Below, piece after piece: positions 16,743-25,789 of a stretch of 64,000 nt of DNA. The translations under genes were made by a program, and so were the position numbers. This stretch comes from Halalkalicoccus paucihalophilus (GTDB lineage Archaea > Halobacteriota > Halobacteria > Halobacteriales > Halalkalicoccaceae). Every line of letters starts with the position of its first letter. Position 1 is the first letter of the stretch. A model generated the notes under the pieces. The model was not told the DNA's origin, ran no database searches, and saw only the letters and a list, made by a program, of their open reading frames with translations. Location of the stretch: assembly GCF_001593955.1 (NCBI RefSeq), contig NZ_LTAZ01000012.1, forward strand, positions 1 to 64,000, written 5' to 3'.

Positions 16743-17189
16743 TTATTCAATCCCGCGCTCTTTTGCCCCCTGTCGGATACCCTCAGCGCGTTTTTGAACC
16801 CGCGAGACGTACCGCTGGATCTTTTCGGGTTTCTCTCCGTAGAACGAAGCAGCCCAGTAAACGTCCGTGTTCGGCTGCGTCAAGAAGTATGCGACGAGGG
16901 TGTCCCGCCCCGCCTGAATGATTGTTGGGGGAACGCCCCGCTTGCCCGTTCCAGCCTCTTGGAATCCGTTGACATCGAAGAAGACGTCAGCGTACAACTC
17001 CGCGTGATCGGCATTGTCGAATGTGAGCCCACAATGTTGCGGTGCTTCGAACCGGTAGACGGTGTCGCCGGACGGTGACGTGCACTCGACAATTCGAACA
17101 TCGAGGATGTACTCACGGAACATCGATTCATCTCGCCGGGATGTGGTTGAATCGTCGTGGTGTATGGTTGGGTCGTCAGATTGTGACAT
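16743..17189 (-). CDS. Haloarchaeal protein of unknown function
   Basis: The 148-residue protein has an acidic, polar N terminus (residues 1-25) and then a compact alpha/beta region: DVRIVECTSPSGDTVYRFEA, AELYADVFFDVNGFQEAGTG and a positively charged C-terminal helix (KIQRYVSRVQKRAEGIRQGA). No signal or membrane segment is present. The segment AGRDTLVAYFLTQPNTDVYW is well structured. I believe similar proteins occur in haloarchaeal accessory regions but cannot name the family. It is monocistronic, just outside the element remnants and convergent with nothing recognisable. Confidence 0.6.
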   Translation of the reverse strand: MSQSDDPTIHHDDSTTSRRDESMFREYILDVRIVECTSPSGDTVYRFEAPQHCGLTFDNADHAELYADVFFDVNGFQEAGTGKRGVPPTIIQAGRDTLVAYFLTQPNTDVYWAASFYGEKPEKIQRYVSRVQKRAEGIRQGAKERGIE

Positions 17190-17245
17190 ATCTTGGGTGT
17201 AGATCGCGGACTGGTAATCACAGCGATACAGACTAGACGTTCGCT

Positions 17246-19900
17246 TCAGTCGACCTCCTCCGAGAGACTCACAACGTCGTCGTAGTCGAGGCGTCCATTC
17301 TCGTTGAAGTCGTATGCCGCCTCGTTTTCGCGGACGCTCTCTGTACAGAAGTTCTCGAACAGCGTGTCGACGTCTTCGTCGTCCACTTCACTGTCACCGT
17401 TTACGTCCTCGTAGCGACCGTCGTTGTCGGGATCGGTGGGCGCGTCGTCTCCGTCGACCGCCGGCGGACCAGTCAGGATCGTCCCCGACCGGGCCTCCGC
17501 GTCGATTGCGTCGCCATCATCGTCGTCCAGTCGATTGACCTCAACTGTGAGTTCGGTCGTTCCTGTACTCTCGGCCTCTAGGTTAATCGACGCGAGAACG
17601 ACGTTCATTGCGCCAGGTTGGAGGTTCTGTCCCACGTCGGCAAACCGGACCGTCACCGTCGACACATCCTCAGAGACTGAACTCGTCGTGTCCGTCAGTT
17701 CATCTGGGAAAGAGACACCAGCGATCGACACCACCGCCGGGTCAGAGATGGAAACAGTGATTCGACCGCCAGAAACGCCAGCCGGTAGGAACGACGCTGT
17801 CAGATCAGCTCTCGCGGTATCGTCGAGGTTCACGTTTACCGATTCCACATCGACCAAGACGTTCGGCTGGTAGACGTACAGCCCATCATTGGGGTAGGAC
17901 CGGGCAGGACCGCCGAAGCCGTCCTCACAGCAGAGGACGCGGCCGTCATCCATCACGTAGACGTTATCGACGTTACGAAGCGCATCGTCGGCATCGGTGG
18001 GTGGATCAGTGAAGTCGGGGCCGACGATAACCGGTTCGAGTGTCGAGACATTGTAGTCGAGTTCAACTTCTCCACGGTAGACGATACCCCCATCGACACG
18101 ATCCATCTGGAGGTCTCCCGTGTCGTCGGCCATGTCGTCGTTGAACTCAGAGATGCCGAAGTAGACGAAGTCACCCGGGCCGGAACCGTCGATGCTGTCG
18201 ACGCCTTCGGCCTTGTTGAACTCGATCGATGCGCCGATCTCTTTTGCGGCTGCACGCGTCTCGAGGAACGGCACCTTACGGAGATCCTCGTCAACACCTT
18301 GTGGCCCGTTGTCGTTCCACTGGTCGGCCCATTCGACAATCTCCTCGTTGGTGATATAGTTCTGATTCCCGTTTTCGATAACCTCGCAGTCGGCCTCTTC
18401 GAGCGCCGCACCGAGATCATCTCGCCAGTCGGTCTCGGCGTGGGTTTCGAGGTAGTGCAGCTGGGTGACGTCATCGAACGTAGCGATCCATTGCTCGATC
18501 TCGGCATTACTCGCGTGGCCAAGTTCGATCCACTCGATCTCGAGGTTTACATTCGCGGGAGAGTTACGCTCATCTGAATCGGCGACAGACGCCTTGTCAT
18601 TGGTGATTTTAGGGGCGTAAAGGGTTCCCTCAAGATCCATTGGGTCCTCATAGCTCGGGATCGGCTCATCGGCGACAAACTTGTATATGCCCTTGCTGTC
18701 ACCATCCGAACAGCCGTAGACGGTCCGCTCATCGCCCAAGAAATCCGGTGCTTCCCAGGATGCGCGGCCCATCACGTAGTACTTGATCGGTTCAGGCACA
18801 GCCGCTGTCGGCTCGCGGTAGTCGACATGGTAGCCATAGCGGTACGGGTTCGGGTAGACGTCGCCAATTGGGGTTGTGTCGTTAGTATCGTTACCTGCTT
18901 GGTCGACTGGCTCGGCGCCGAGGTAGTATGCGAGGAACTCAACACCCGTCAGTGCCCAATCTCCCTGGGGGATAAACGACTCATCATAGTACTCTTCGAT
19001 CGCGTCGACGATCTCGCTCGGATTCGGTCGATTCCAGAACTGGCCGGCACCAATGATCCCTTTACCGGAACCAGTATCGATAATATCGCTCACTGTGTGT
19101 GTTAGAGAAACGCGTGGGTGCGCATAGTTCTCTTCTGAAGAGACCATCGTGTTCCACGGCGTGAGGTTGCCGTAGCAGTTGATTCGCGTGCCGCCGAGGT
19201 CACGAAGGGGCTCAGTATTCGCGAGATTGATTGCATTTTCTAAATCGGCTTCCCACTCGTCGTCATCGGATTGACTGATCGGGACCCGCGAAACATTGCC
19301 GGGACTGTTCTCCCAGTTCGTAAAGAGGTATCCTTCGGTACCCTCATCGTTCGTTGCAATAAACTGGTTGCAGTCGGGGTTGGTTGCAGCGGCGCCGTAT
19401 TGGGTACCCGCGAACTCGTCCATCGTGATGTCGATCCCATCTGGTGTCTGGGTGACACCGAGGAGCTCTGTCCCACCGTTTATCGACTCTCTTGCTTGCG
19501 CAAGCAGTACGTATTCGCCGTTATCCGAGCGAACCATGCCTTGTTCATCCCTGGTCTGCGGTGTCGACACTTCAGTGAAATCATCATTGTCACCATCTAG
19601 GTCAAACTGAAACCCACTGAAGTAGCCTACGCCGGCACGGTTAAACGGCTCAGGATTCTCCTCGCTAGGATGCTGAAGACTGTAAAGTAATCCTCCGTCT
19701 TCGAAGACGAATGGGCCGGTCACCTCAGCTCCATATGCCGTCGTCGAGAACCGCTTGAGATTCCCCTTGACACTGGGCGCGCCGGTGGTGTCTGATTCTT
19801 CAATTTCCTCCGAATGTTTTGCGCTTGCTACACCGGTTACGCTAGCGCCGAGTGTGGCTGCGATCGATGTTTCCATCAGGTTTCTCCTGGTAAATTTCAT
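17246..19900 (-). CDS. Tat-exported PhoX/DUF839-type protein with cohesin-like and dockerin-like modules
   Basis: This 884-residue protein starts with a Tat signal (MKFTRRNLMETSIAATLGAS, cleavage near ASA). Residues from about 35 to 680 form a PhoX/DUF839-type beta-propeller, with the motif DGDSKGIYKFVADEPIP and surface acidic clusters; family members are calcium-dependent phosphatases or related proteins. About 689-807 is a cohesin-like beta-sandwich (VSVNLDDTARADLTASFLPA ... GAMNVVLASINLEA). The last 55 residues carry two EF-hand-type calcium loops, DVNGDSEVDDEDVDTL and DFNENGRLDYDDVV, as in type I dockerins. Having both partner modules in one chain would allow self-assembly or anchoring at the surface. 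Phosphatase activity is inferred only. Confidence 0.75.
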   Translation of the reverse strand: MKFTRRNLMETSIAATLGASVTGVASAKHSEEIEESDTTGAPSVKGNLKRFSTTAYGAEVTGPFVFEDGGLLYSLQHPSEENPEPFNRAGVGYFSGFQFDLDGDNDDFTEVSTPQTRDEQGMVRSDNGEYVLLAQARESINGGTELLGVTQTPDGIDITMDEFAGTQYGAAATNPDCNQFIATNDEGTEGYLFTNWENSPGNVSRVPISQSDDDEWEADLENAINLANTEPLRDLGGTRINCYGNLTPWNTMVSSEENYAHPRVSLTHTVSDIIDTGSGKGIIGAGQFWNRPNPSEIVDAIEEYYDESFIPQGDWALTGVEFLAYYLGAEPVDQAGNDTNDTTPIGDVYPNPYRYGYHVDYREPTAAVPEPIKYYVMGRASWEAPDFLGDERTVYGCSDGDSKGIYKFVADEPIPSYEDPMDLEGTLYAPKITNDKASVADSDERNSPANVNLEIEWIELGHASNAEIEQWIATFDDVTQLHYLETHAETDWRDDLGAALEEADCEVIENGNQNYITNEEIVEWADQWNDNGPQGVDEDLRKVPFLETRAAAKEIGASIEFNKAEGVDSIDGSGPGDFVYFGISEFNDDMADDTGDLQMDRVDGGIVYRGEVELDYNVSTLEPVIVGPDFTDPPTDADDALRNVDNVYVMDDGRVLCCEDGFGGPARSYPNDGLYVYQPNVLVDVESVNVNLDDTARADLTASFLPAGVSGGRITVSISDPAVVSIAGVSFPDELTDTTSSVSEDVSTVTVRFADVGQNLQPGAMNVVLASINLEAESTGTTELTVEVNRLDDDDGDAIDAEARSGTILTGPPAVDGDDAPTDPDNDGRYEDVNGDSEVDDEDVDTLFENFCTESVRENEAAYDFNENGRLDYDDVVSLSEEVD

Positions 19901-20307
19901 AGCGTACTACAGTGATCCACATTGTTTAATATAAATCTAATTTAAGAAAATTATAATAACATTTTATATGTTGGAGATATGATAGTATATTCATATAATA
20001 TAATATAATATTTATATAGTCTCAGAGGAGAATTAATCGGGGACGATCTAACAAAGAGAAGATCAGGCTAGTCGGCTATCAGACCGGCAACGCCCATCTC
20101 GGCAAGTTCCGTCGCCTCATACTATATATGGATAGTCCAGATGTTTAACCCCACCTACCTCTTCGCGACCGAAACCAGGTGAATCCGATCTTCGGACTGT
20201 TGAGTAGGTATACGACCAGCAGTACCGAGATATATACGATATCGGCCGCTGGTGAGGAGCGTATCCGTTGAACAAACAGAGAGTGGTTACCCTTCAAAGA
20301 GAGTCTA
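19901..20307. other. AT-rich divergent intergenic region
   Basis: The stretch 19920-20030 is almost pure A/T with repeated ATAATATAATAT runs, in sharp contrast with its surroundings. It separates two divergently transcribed genes, so it must hold the phoX-like promoter. The rest, to 20307, shows no gene. Confidence 0.5.
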
Positions 20308-20352
20308 CCTTGTACAACACCTCGGATCCAAGAAGCGATCTGTTGCACAAGA
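20308..20352. repeat. Palindromic repeat, copy 4 (CCTTGTACAACA arms)
   Basis: CCTTGTACAACA at 20308-20319 and TGTTGCACAAGA at 20341-20352 with a 21-nt spacer. The two arms differ from perfect complementarity at two positions. It lies 160 bp upstream of the amine oxidase start. No DUF6788-type frame follows this copy. Confidence 0.7.
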
Positions 20353-20482
20353 CCACACCACCCCTTAAGAACCCCTCATCCATACTACCCTCGTATACAC
20401 CCACCGTAGATCAATATTCCTTGATGACGATATTATCCGCTCATACCCCAAGCCCCAACCAATTCTTCTCTGTACAGTAAAC

Positions 20483-20488
20483 TTATAT
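20483..20488 (+). promoter_or_regulatory. Putative TATA element of the amine oxidase gene
   Basis: TTATAT lies about 28 bp before the ATG at 20514, the spacing expected for an archaeal TATA box with a nearly leaderless transcript. No Shine-Dalgarno sequence precedes the ATG, consistent with leaderless initiation. Confidence 0.4.
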
Positions 20489-20513
20489 TGGTTCCTGTTA
20501 ACATAATTATAAA

Positions 20514-22553
20514 ATGGCACCTAATAACACCTATCCGAATCAGCATCCTCTGGACCCACTGACTCCAACAGAGATCGAACAGGCTCGAGAAATTGTCGAT
20601 CAAGGTACGGAGGTAACCGATGATACACGCTTCATTGAAATTACTCTCGCGGAACCACCAAAGGACGCACTGCGAGAGTTCGAACAAACAGACACCTCCC
20701 CTGTGCGGCAAGCACGAGTAATCGTCCGCGATAAAGGCACGCAACGGTCGTACAAGGGGATCGCTTCGCTGGATGAGGAAAATCTTATCGAGTGGACCGA
20801 AATCGAGCGTGGACAGCCACGAATGATCGGCGAAGAATTCGTTGAAGTCGAGGAGGTTGTCACCTCTAACCCGGAATTCCGCGAGGCAGTGCAGAAACGA
20901 GGTGCCGATCCAGACCTCGCGATTGTTACTGCTTGGTCTGCCGGCTACGATTTCGTACCCGAGGATATTGATCGAAGCCGGCGACTCGCACATGGTATCG
21001 CATGGGTCAATGCCACCGATGACGATGAAGGAGCCGAAGCATACAACCGACCGTTATCGGGCATTCACGCGTGGGTTGATCTCGACGATCGCGAAGTAAT
21101 CAAAATCGTCGATACTGGGCCAAAGAACACGGATGTCGTGAACAATCTGAAGACGCACTATTACCGAGAAGACAAACGAGACCTCCGAGACGATCTCAAG
21201 CCCTACAACGTTATCCAGCCAGAGGGGCCAAGTTGGGAGATCGATGGGAATACTGTCGAATGGCAGAAATGGCATATCCGCGTTGGATTTAATCACCGTG
21301 AAGGACTCGTTCTTTATAATATCGGATATGATGATGACGGGGAAGAACGATCAATCCTCCGACGAGCGTCATGGCCGGAGGTTATTACAGCATACAACGA
21401 TTCGGATCCAGATCATGACTGGAAGGCTCCGTTCGATGTTGGCGAGTACGGGATTGGTCGTCTCGCAAACTCGCTGACGGAGGGGTGTGACTGTCTAGGC
21501 TATATGCACTATTGGGATGCTCTCCTCAATGATGGTGATGGTGAGCCGCAAGTGATTCCCAATGCGATTTGCCTTCATGAGGAAGATTATGGTACTCTCT
21601 GGCGCCACCACGATTGGCGTGTTGACGACGATGAAGTCCGTCGGAACCGGCGGTTAGTAATTTCATTCATCTCAACGATCGGGAACTACGATTTCGCGTT
21701 TTACTGGTATTTCTATCAGGATGGGAGCATCGAGGGACAGGTACGACTCACTGGGTGTAACGCGACCGGGTTACTCGAGACAGACCAGCAGGAAACCGGG
21801 TATGCGGAAATGGTGGGCCCTGGTCACAAATCAATGCTACACCAACACGTGTTCAACTGCCGGTTGGATTTCGAACTTGATGGCCAGCGGAACACGGTTC
21901 GTGAAGTGAACCTCAAATCTGTGGATTATGGGCCGGACGGATATGATCCGACACCACATGCAGAGAGCGATCGAATGCGGCTGAACCCACATGGCAACGC
22001 CGCGTACGTAGAGCGGACGCGTTTCGAACGGGAGAAGGATGCCCAACGGATGACGAACACACACAGCGGGCGTTACTGGGAAATTATCAATGAGAATGTG
22101 CTGAACGAGGCAACAGCCAGTCCAGTTGGGTATCGATTACGAGGCAAGTCAGGGACGAATACAGCGTTCGCAATGCAACCGGGTTCATCAACTGCAAAAC
22201 GTGCCGGATTCGCGAAGAACCATCTCTGGGTTACACAGCATGCTGATGAGGAAATCTACCCTGCAGGCGAATATCCAAACCAAAATCCTGGTGGGGAAGG
22301 TCTCCCCTCGTGGACTGCTGAAAACCGATCCATTGCGAACGAGGACATTGTTGTCTGGTATAACATGTGCCAGACACACGTTGGAGTCCCAGAAGATTGG
22401 CCTGTACTCCCCGTGAAAATGCTCTCATTCAAATTAGAGCCGGCAGGGTTCTTTGAAGAAAATCCATCTATCGATATCCCGCCGGAACACGCAATCAAGA
22501 ACGTTGAGCACTGGAAGACGGAAAATCAAGAGTCGATGAAATTCGATGATTGA
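20514..22553 (+). CDS. Copper-containing primary amine oxidase
   Basis: The 679-residue cytoplasmic enzyme oxidises primary amines to aldehydes with release of ammonia and peroxide. The topaquinone precursor is Tyr392 in STIGNYDFAFYW, matching the N-Y-(D/E) consensus. Copper ligands are His443 and His445 in MLHQHVF and His622 in MCQTHVGVPEDW. The catalytic-base Asp is probably in APFDVGEYGIGR. The N2/N3 and large C-terminal beta-sandwich domains are of normal length and there is no signal peptide. The gene is single. A palindromic repeat and a TATA element lie upstream. The substrate is undetermined; tyramine or phenethylamine-like amines are typical of the family. Confidence 0.92.
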   Translation: MAPNNTYPNQHPLDPLTPTEIEQAREIVDQGTEVTDDTRFIEITLAEPPKDALREFEQTDTSPVRQARVIVRDKGTQRSYKGIASLDEENLIEWTEIERGQPRMIGEEFVEVEEVVTSNPEFREAVQKRGADPDLAIVTAWSAGYDFVPEDIDRSRRLAHGIAWVNATDDDEGAEAYNRPLSGIHAWVDLDDREVIKIVDTGPKNTDVVNNLKTHYYREDKRDLRDDLKPYNVIQPEGPSWEIDGNTVEWQKWHIRVGFNHREGLVLYNIGYDDDGEERSILRRASWPEVITAYNDSDPDHDWKAPFDVGEYGIGRLANSLTEGCDCLGYMHYWDALLNDGDGEPQVIPNAICLHEEDYGTLWRHHDWRVDDDEVRRNRRLVISFISTIGNYDFAFYWYFYQDGSIEGQVRLTGCNATGLLETDQQETGYAEMVGPGHKSMLHQHVFNCRLDFELDGQRNTVREVNLKSVDYGPDGYDPTPHAESDRMRLNPHGNAAYVERTRFEREKDAQRMTNTHSGRYWEIINENVLNEATASPVGYRLRGKSGTNTAFAMQPGSSTAKRAGFAKNHLWVTQHADEEIYPAGEYPNQNPGGEGLPSWTAENRSIANEDIVVWYNMCQTHVGVPEDWPVLPVKMLSFKLEPAGFFEENPSIDIPPEHAIKNVEHWKTENQESMKFDD

Positions 22554-22581
22554 CCGTCTCTGAGTAGATCAATCGAGTCAA

Positions 22582-22996
22582 TTGTGCAAAAGGCTTATCT
22601 TGAGATCATCTGATTTGGAAACAATAAGCGGCTCCCTCTCTCTAGTCGAATTCTTCGAGACGCAGCATGAGTTCTATAGCTCAAACTGGGGTGGTATAGC
22701 ATGGTCCGACTGGATTCCACTCTATACGAATTCCTTTGCAACTGTCCCACGAGAACCAGGACTATACCGAATTCGCCACCAGAATACCGATCGTCTGTAT
22801 CTCGAGTATATCGGTGAATCGGGGAATATCCGCCGATGAATCCAGAGTTTCGCGAGAGGTGTCCATACCGAAGAGATGTCGTATCGCGATCCGCAGACGA
22901 CAGTTCCTATCTCTGAGATATCAGGAATGTGGGGACCCCGCTCTCGAAATCTCGTACGTAAGCGCCGCAGATAATCAGGCGAAAATTCTATTCTGA
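22582..22996 (+). pseudogene. Broken GIY-YIG nuclease-like gene
   Basis: One frame reads FATVPREPGLYRIRHQ and then RLYLEYIGESGNIRR, which is the GIY-YIG signature (GLYRI ... YIGESG with the Arg that follows). A TGA at 22837-22839 interrupts it, after which the frame continues as IQSFARGVHTEEMSYRDPQT. A further shift leads to DPALEISYVSAADNQAKILF, the usual C-terminal strand region. The two lesions make the gene non-functional as it stands. Haloarchaeal proteins of this family are short (about 130-150 residues), so most of the gene is present. Confidence 0.6.
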
Positions 22997-23072
22997 TCGT
23001 CTCGATTGGGCTGCTCTGTCACCATTTTCCTTAAGCCGGTTACTTAGGGGACTCGCAGTCGGTTGTATCTAT

Positions 23073-23786
23073 ATGCCGTTCGAAGCAATGATCACATCGA
23101 TCCACCAGATGACTCCCCAAGTGAAACAGTTCGTTATTGAAGCCGACGAGCCGTTCGAATTCGTGCCCGGACAGCATACGACAGTCCAGTTTGAACGCGA
23201 CGATCCCGACGAAGACGAGGATCAAGAGGTCGTTCGGCCATACACGGCCACCAACACGCCAAATAACAACGCGATCACACTCGCCATCAAACGCTACGAT
23301 GACGGAACCGCCTCAGTGTATATGCATGAGCGCAAAACAGGTGACACAATAACTCTCGGCGAACTCGGCGGAAATCTCACTCTGCAGGATAAGGATAGAG
23401 ACGTCGTGTTCGTCTCGACAGGAACAGGTATCACACCAATGATCGCGATGCTCAAACAGTACCTTGAGGTCGGGACTGGTGAGGTCCATTTCTTCTATGG
23501 AGAGAAAAATCAAGAGAATATCATGTACCGCGAAACCCTCGATCAGCTTTCCACCGAGCATAACCAACTCTCGGTAGTCTACTCACTTTCCGACGAGGAC
23601 TGGGATGGCCCAACCGGACACGTTCAGGACCATCTCGATGACTGCCTCAATGGGCTTGACAGGGACTTCTACGTTTGTGGCGTCCCGCAGATGGTCGTCG
23701 ACACCAAAGATCACCTCGATGAGCTAGATGTTCCCGACGAGCGCGTGTTCTCCGAAGGGTGGGAAGACGGTGAGGTCGAAAACTGA
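23073..23786 (+). CDS. FAD/NAD(P)-binding oxidoreductase (ferredoxin reductase-like)
   Basis: The 237-residue protein has the FNR-type two-domain layout. The N-terminal FAD-binding barrel contains FVPGQHTTVQF and the flavin motif RPYTAT. The C-terminal NAD(P)-binding Rossmann half carries VVFVSTGTGITPMIAMLKQY and ends with FYVCGVPQMVVDTKDHL. No iron-sulfur cysteines are present, so it is the stand-alone reductase type that passes electrons from NAD(P)H to a partner ferredoxin or flavin. No partner gene is adjacent. The short leader and ATG at 23073 leave little doubt about the start. Confidence 0.85.
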   Translation: MPFEAMITSIHQMTPQVKQFVIEADEPFEFVPGQHTTVQFERDDPDEDEDQEVVRPYTATNTPNNNAITLAIKRYDDGTASVYMHERKTGDTITLGELGGNLTLQDKDRDVVFVSTGTGITPMIAMLKQYLEVGTGEVHFFYGEKNQENIMYRETLDQLSTEHNQLSVVYSLSDEDWDGPTGHVQDHLDDCLNGLDRDFYVCGVPQMVVDTKDHLDELDVPDERVFSEGWEDGEVEN

Positions 23787-24048
23787 AAACCAATCTCTCG
23801 TCCTAGAGAACAACGGCCAGTAGGAGAAGGGTTGGTGACTCGCAATCGAATGCTATGACACGCTACGGCTATTTCTCGATAGATGTCCAACGTCAATCGT
23901 CTCTTTAGAACGACGGCAGCGAGATTTTTTAGAACTATCCATGAGAACCACGGATGTACCGATTTCACCGCCAGAGACAGCTGCTCTCTCTTATGGTTGG
24001 AAACTGCAAACCGTACCCTTTTGCGGGTTCTTCCCCTTGATTTCCATA

Positions 24049-25725
24049 ATGGAGTATCGTCGACTGGTCGAGATATATGACCGCCTCGATGCAACATCGT
24101 CGACACTCAAAAAAACCGATATCTTAGCCGATGCGTTCAGTGAGGCAGGTGACTTATTGCCAGAGCTCATCCAACTCGCACGTGGTCGTCTATTCGCCTC
24201 CTGGGAAAGCGATGAGCTTGGAGTCTCCTCGTCGCTCACAGCTCAGGCGATCGCGAACGCAACCGGGGTTAACAACGACCAGATAGAGTCATGGTGGCGC
24301 GAAACCGGTGATCTCGGTGACGCCGCTGCAAACGCTATTGAAAACCGCGCTCAGACGACCCTCGTCTCGGATACTCTAGAGGTCCGTACTGTCTATGAGA
24401 CCCTTCGTGGCCTCACCGAATACGAAGGAACTGGGAGCCAAGACCGGCGTATCAATGATATTGCGAATTTGCTTGCAGACGCCGAACCGAATGAGGCCCG
24501 GTATATCGTACGAACCATCGTTGGCGCAATGCGATTGGGGGTCGGCGAAGGGACGATTCGTGACGCCATCGCCACGGCGTTTCTCGACGGCTCCGACGAA
24601 GCGATCCAAACTGTCGAACGAGCCTACGAAGTCACGAACGATTTTCGGACTGTCGGTGAGACTGCCCACGATCAGGGTCGTAACGGACTCAAGGAACTCG
24701 ACATCGAGCTATTCCGGCCGGTAAAGGCCATGCTCGCCCAGAAAGCCGAGAACGTTGCCGACGCACTCAATGGGACCGAGCAGCCACTCGCCGAGTACAA
24801 ATACGATGGAATGCGGACGAAAATTCACATTAATGGCGACGAGATTCGTGTGTTCACCCGGCGACTCGAGAACGTCACAGCCCAGTTTCCGGATATTGTC
24901 GCTGCCGCCCAAGAGGAAATCACCGCCGAGAGTGCCATTATCGAGGCCGAAGTAGTGGCGTACGACCCTGAGACGGACAGTCCGATCCCTTTCCAAGAGT
25001 TCTCCAAGCGCATCAAGCGAAAGAACGATATCAATGAGATGGCGGCGGAGTATCCTGCGACCGTTCACGTCTTCGACCTCCTCTATCATGACGGCGAGCC
25101 CCTCATCAATAGGCCACTCTCCCAGCGAATCGAGTGTCTCGAGGAGATCATCGATCACGATGAAGATAAAGGGACGATCCAGCGGGCGGAGAATCACCAG
25201 CCAGCGTCGGTTGAGGAAGCCGAATCGTTCTACGCCGACGCGCTGAAGGCCGGTCAAGAAGGGCTGATCGTCAAGAACATGAACGCTCTCTATCAGCCGG
25301 GATCCCGAGTCGGCTATATGTTGAAAGTGAAACCAATGATGGAACCGCTCGATCTCGTCGTTGTACAGGCGAAATGGAGCGAGGGTCGCAAGAGTGACTG
25401 GTTAGGTCGTCTGCGGCTCGCTTGCTGGGACGCCGAGCACGAAGAACTTCGCGAAGTCGGGCGAATGTTCTCAGGACTGACGGATGCTGAACTCCGCGAA
25501 ATCACAGCAAAACTCGAGCCACTGATTCAATCAGTCGATGGCCGAACCGCGAAGATTCGTCCGGAAATCGTCATCGAAGTCGAATACGAAGAGATCCAAG
25601 AATCCACCACATACGATTCGGGGTACGCACTCAGGTTCCCTCGGTTCGGTGGATTCCGCGACGATCTCGGCCCTGAGGACGCTGATCAATTCGAGCGCGT
25701 CGAACGACTCTACGAGGAACAATAG
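24049..25725 (+). CDS. lig: ATP-dependent DNA ligase
   Basis: The 558-residue ligase starts at the ATG at 24049 (MEYRRLVEIYDRL); an upstream ATG in frame at 23941 gives an N-terminal extension without family support. The N-terminal DNA-binding helical domain spans about 1-215. The nucleotidyl-transfer lysine is Lys251 in motif I, EYKYDGMRTKIH. Motif III (FTRRLENVT), motif IV (IIEAEVVAYDP), motif V (EGLIVKNMNALY) and the OB-fold motif VMLKVKP-type region (GYMLKVKPMMEPLDLVVVQA) are all visible. This is the replicative/repair ligase of archaea. It is followed 64 bp later by an MBL-fold nuclease gene, an association also seen in bacterial ligase operons. Confidence 0.95.
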   Translation: MEYRRLVEIYDRLDATSSTLKKTDILADAFSEAGDLLPELIQLARGRLFASWESDELGVSSSLTAQAIANATGVNNDQIESWWRETGDLGDAAANAIENRAQTTLVSDTLEVRTVYETLRGLTEYEGTGSQDRRINDIANLLADAEPNEARYIVRTIVGAMRLGVGEGTIRDAIATAFLDGSDEAIQTVERAYEVTNDFRTVGETAHDQGRNGLKELDIELFRPVKAMLAQKAENVADALNGTEQPLAEYKYDGMRTKIHINGDEIRVFTRRLENVTAQFPDIVAAAQEEITAESAIIEAEVVAYDPETDSPIPFQEFSKRIKRKNDINEMAAEYPATVHVFDLLYHDGEPLINRPLSQRIECLEEIIDHDEDKGTIQRAENHQPASVEEAESFYADALKAGQEGLIVKNMNALYQPGSRVGYMLKVKPMMEPLDLVVVQAKWSEGRKSDWLGRLRLACWDAEHEELREVGRMFSGLTDAELREITAKLEPLIQSVDGRTAKIRPEIVIEVEYEEIQESTTYDSGYALRFPRFGGFRDDLGPEDADQFERVERLYEEQ

Positions 25726-25789
25726 TAATGATGACCGATCACAGCAGCAGGATCCGAGGCTGGAAAACACAACAAGGGAGTAACCACTG

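Noticed and set aside
19920..20030. Replication origin in the AT-rich island
   Set aside because: No ORB-like repeats were seen and no orc1/cdc6 gene lies nearby, so AT richness alone is not enough.
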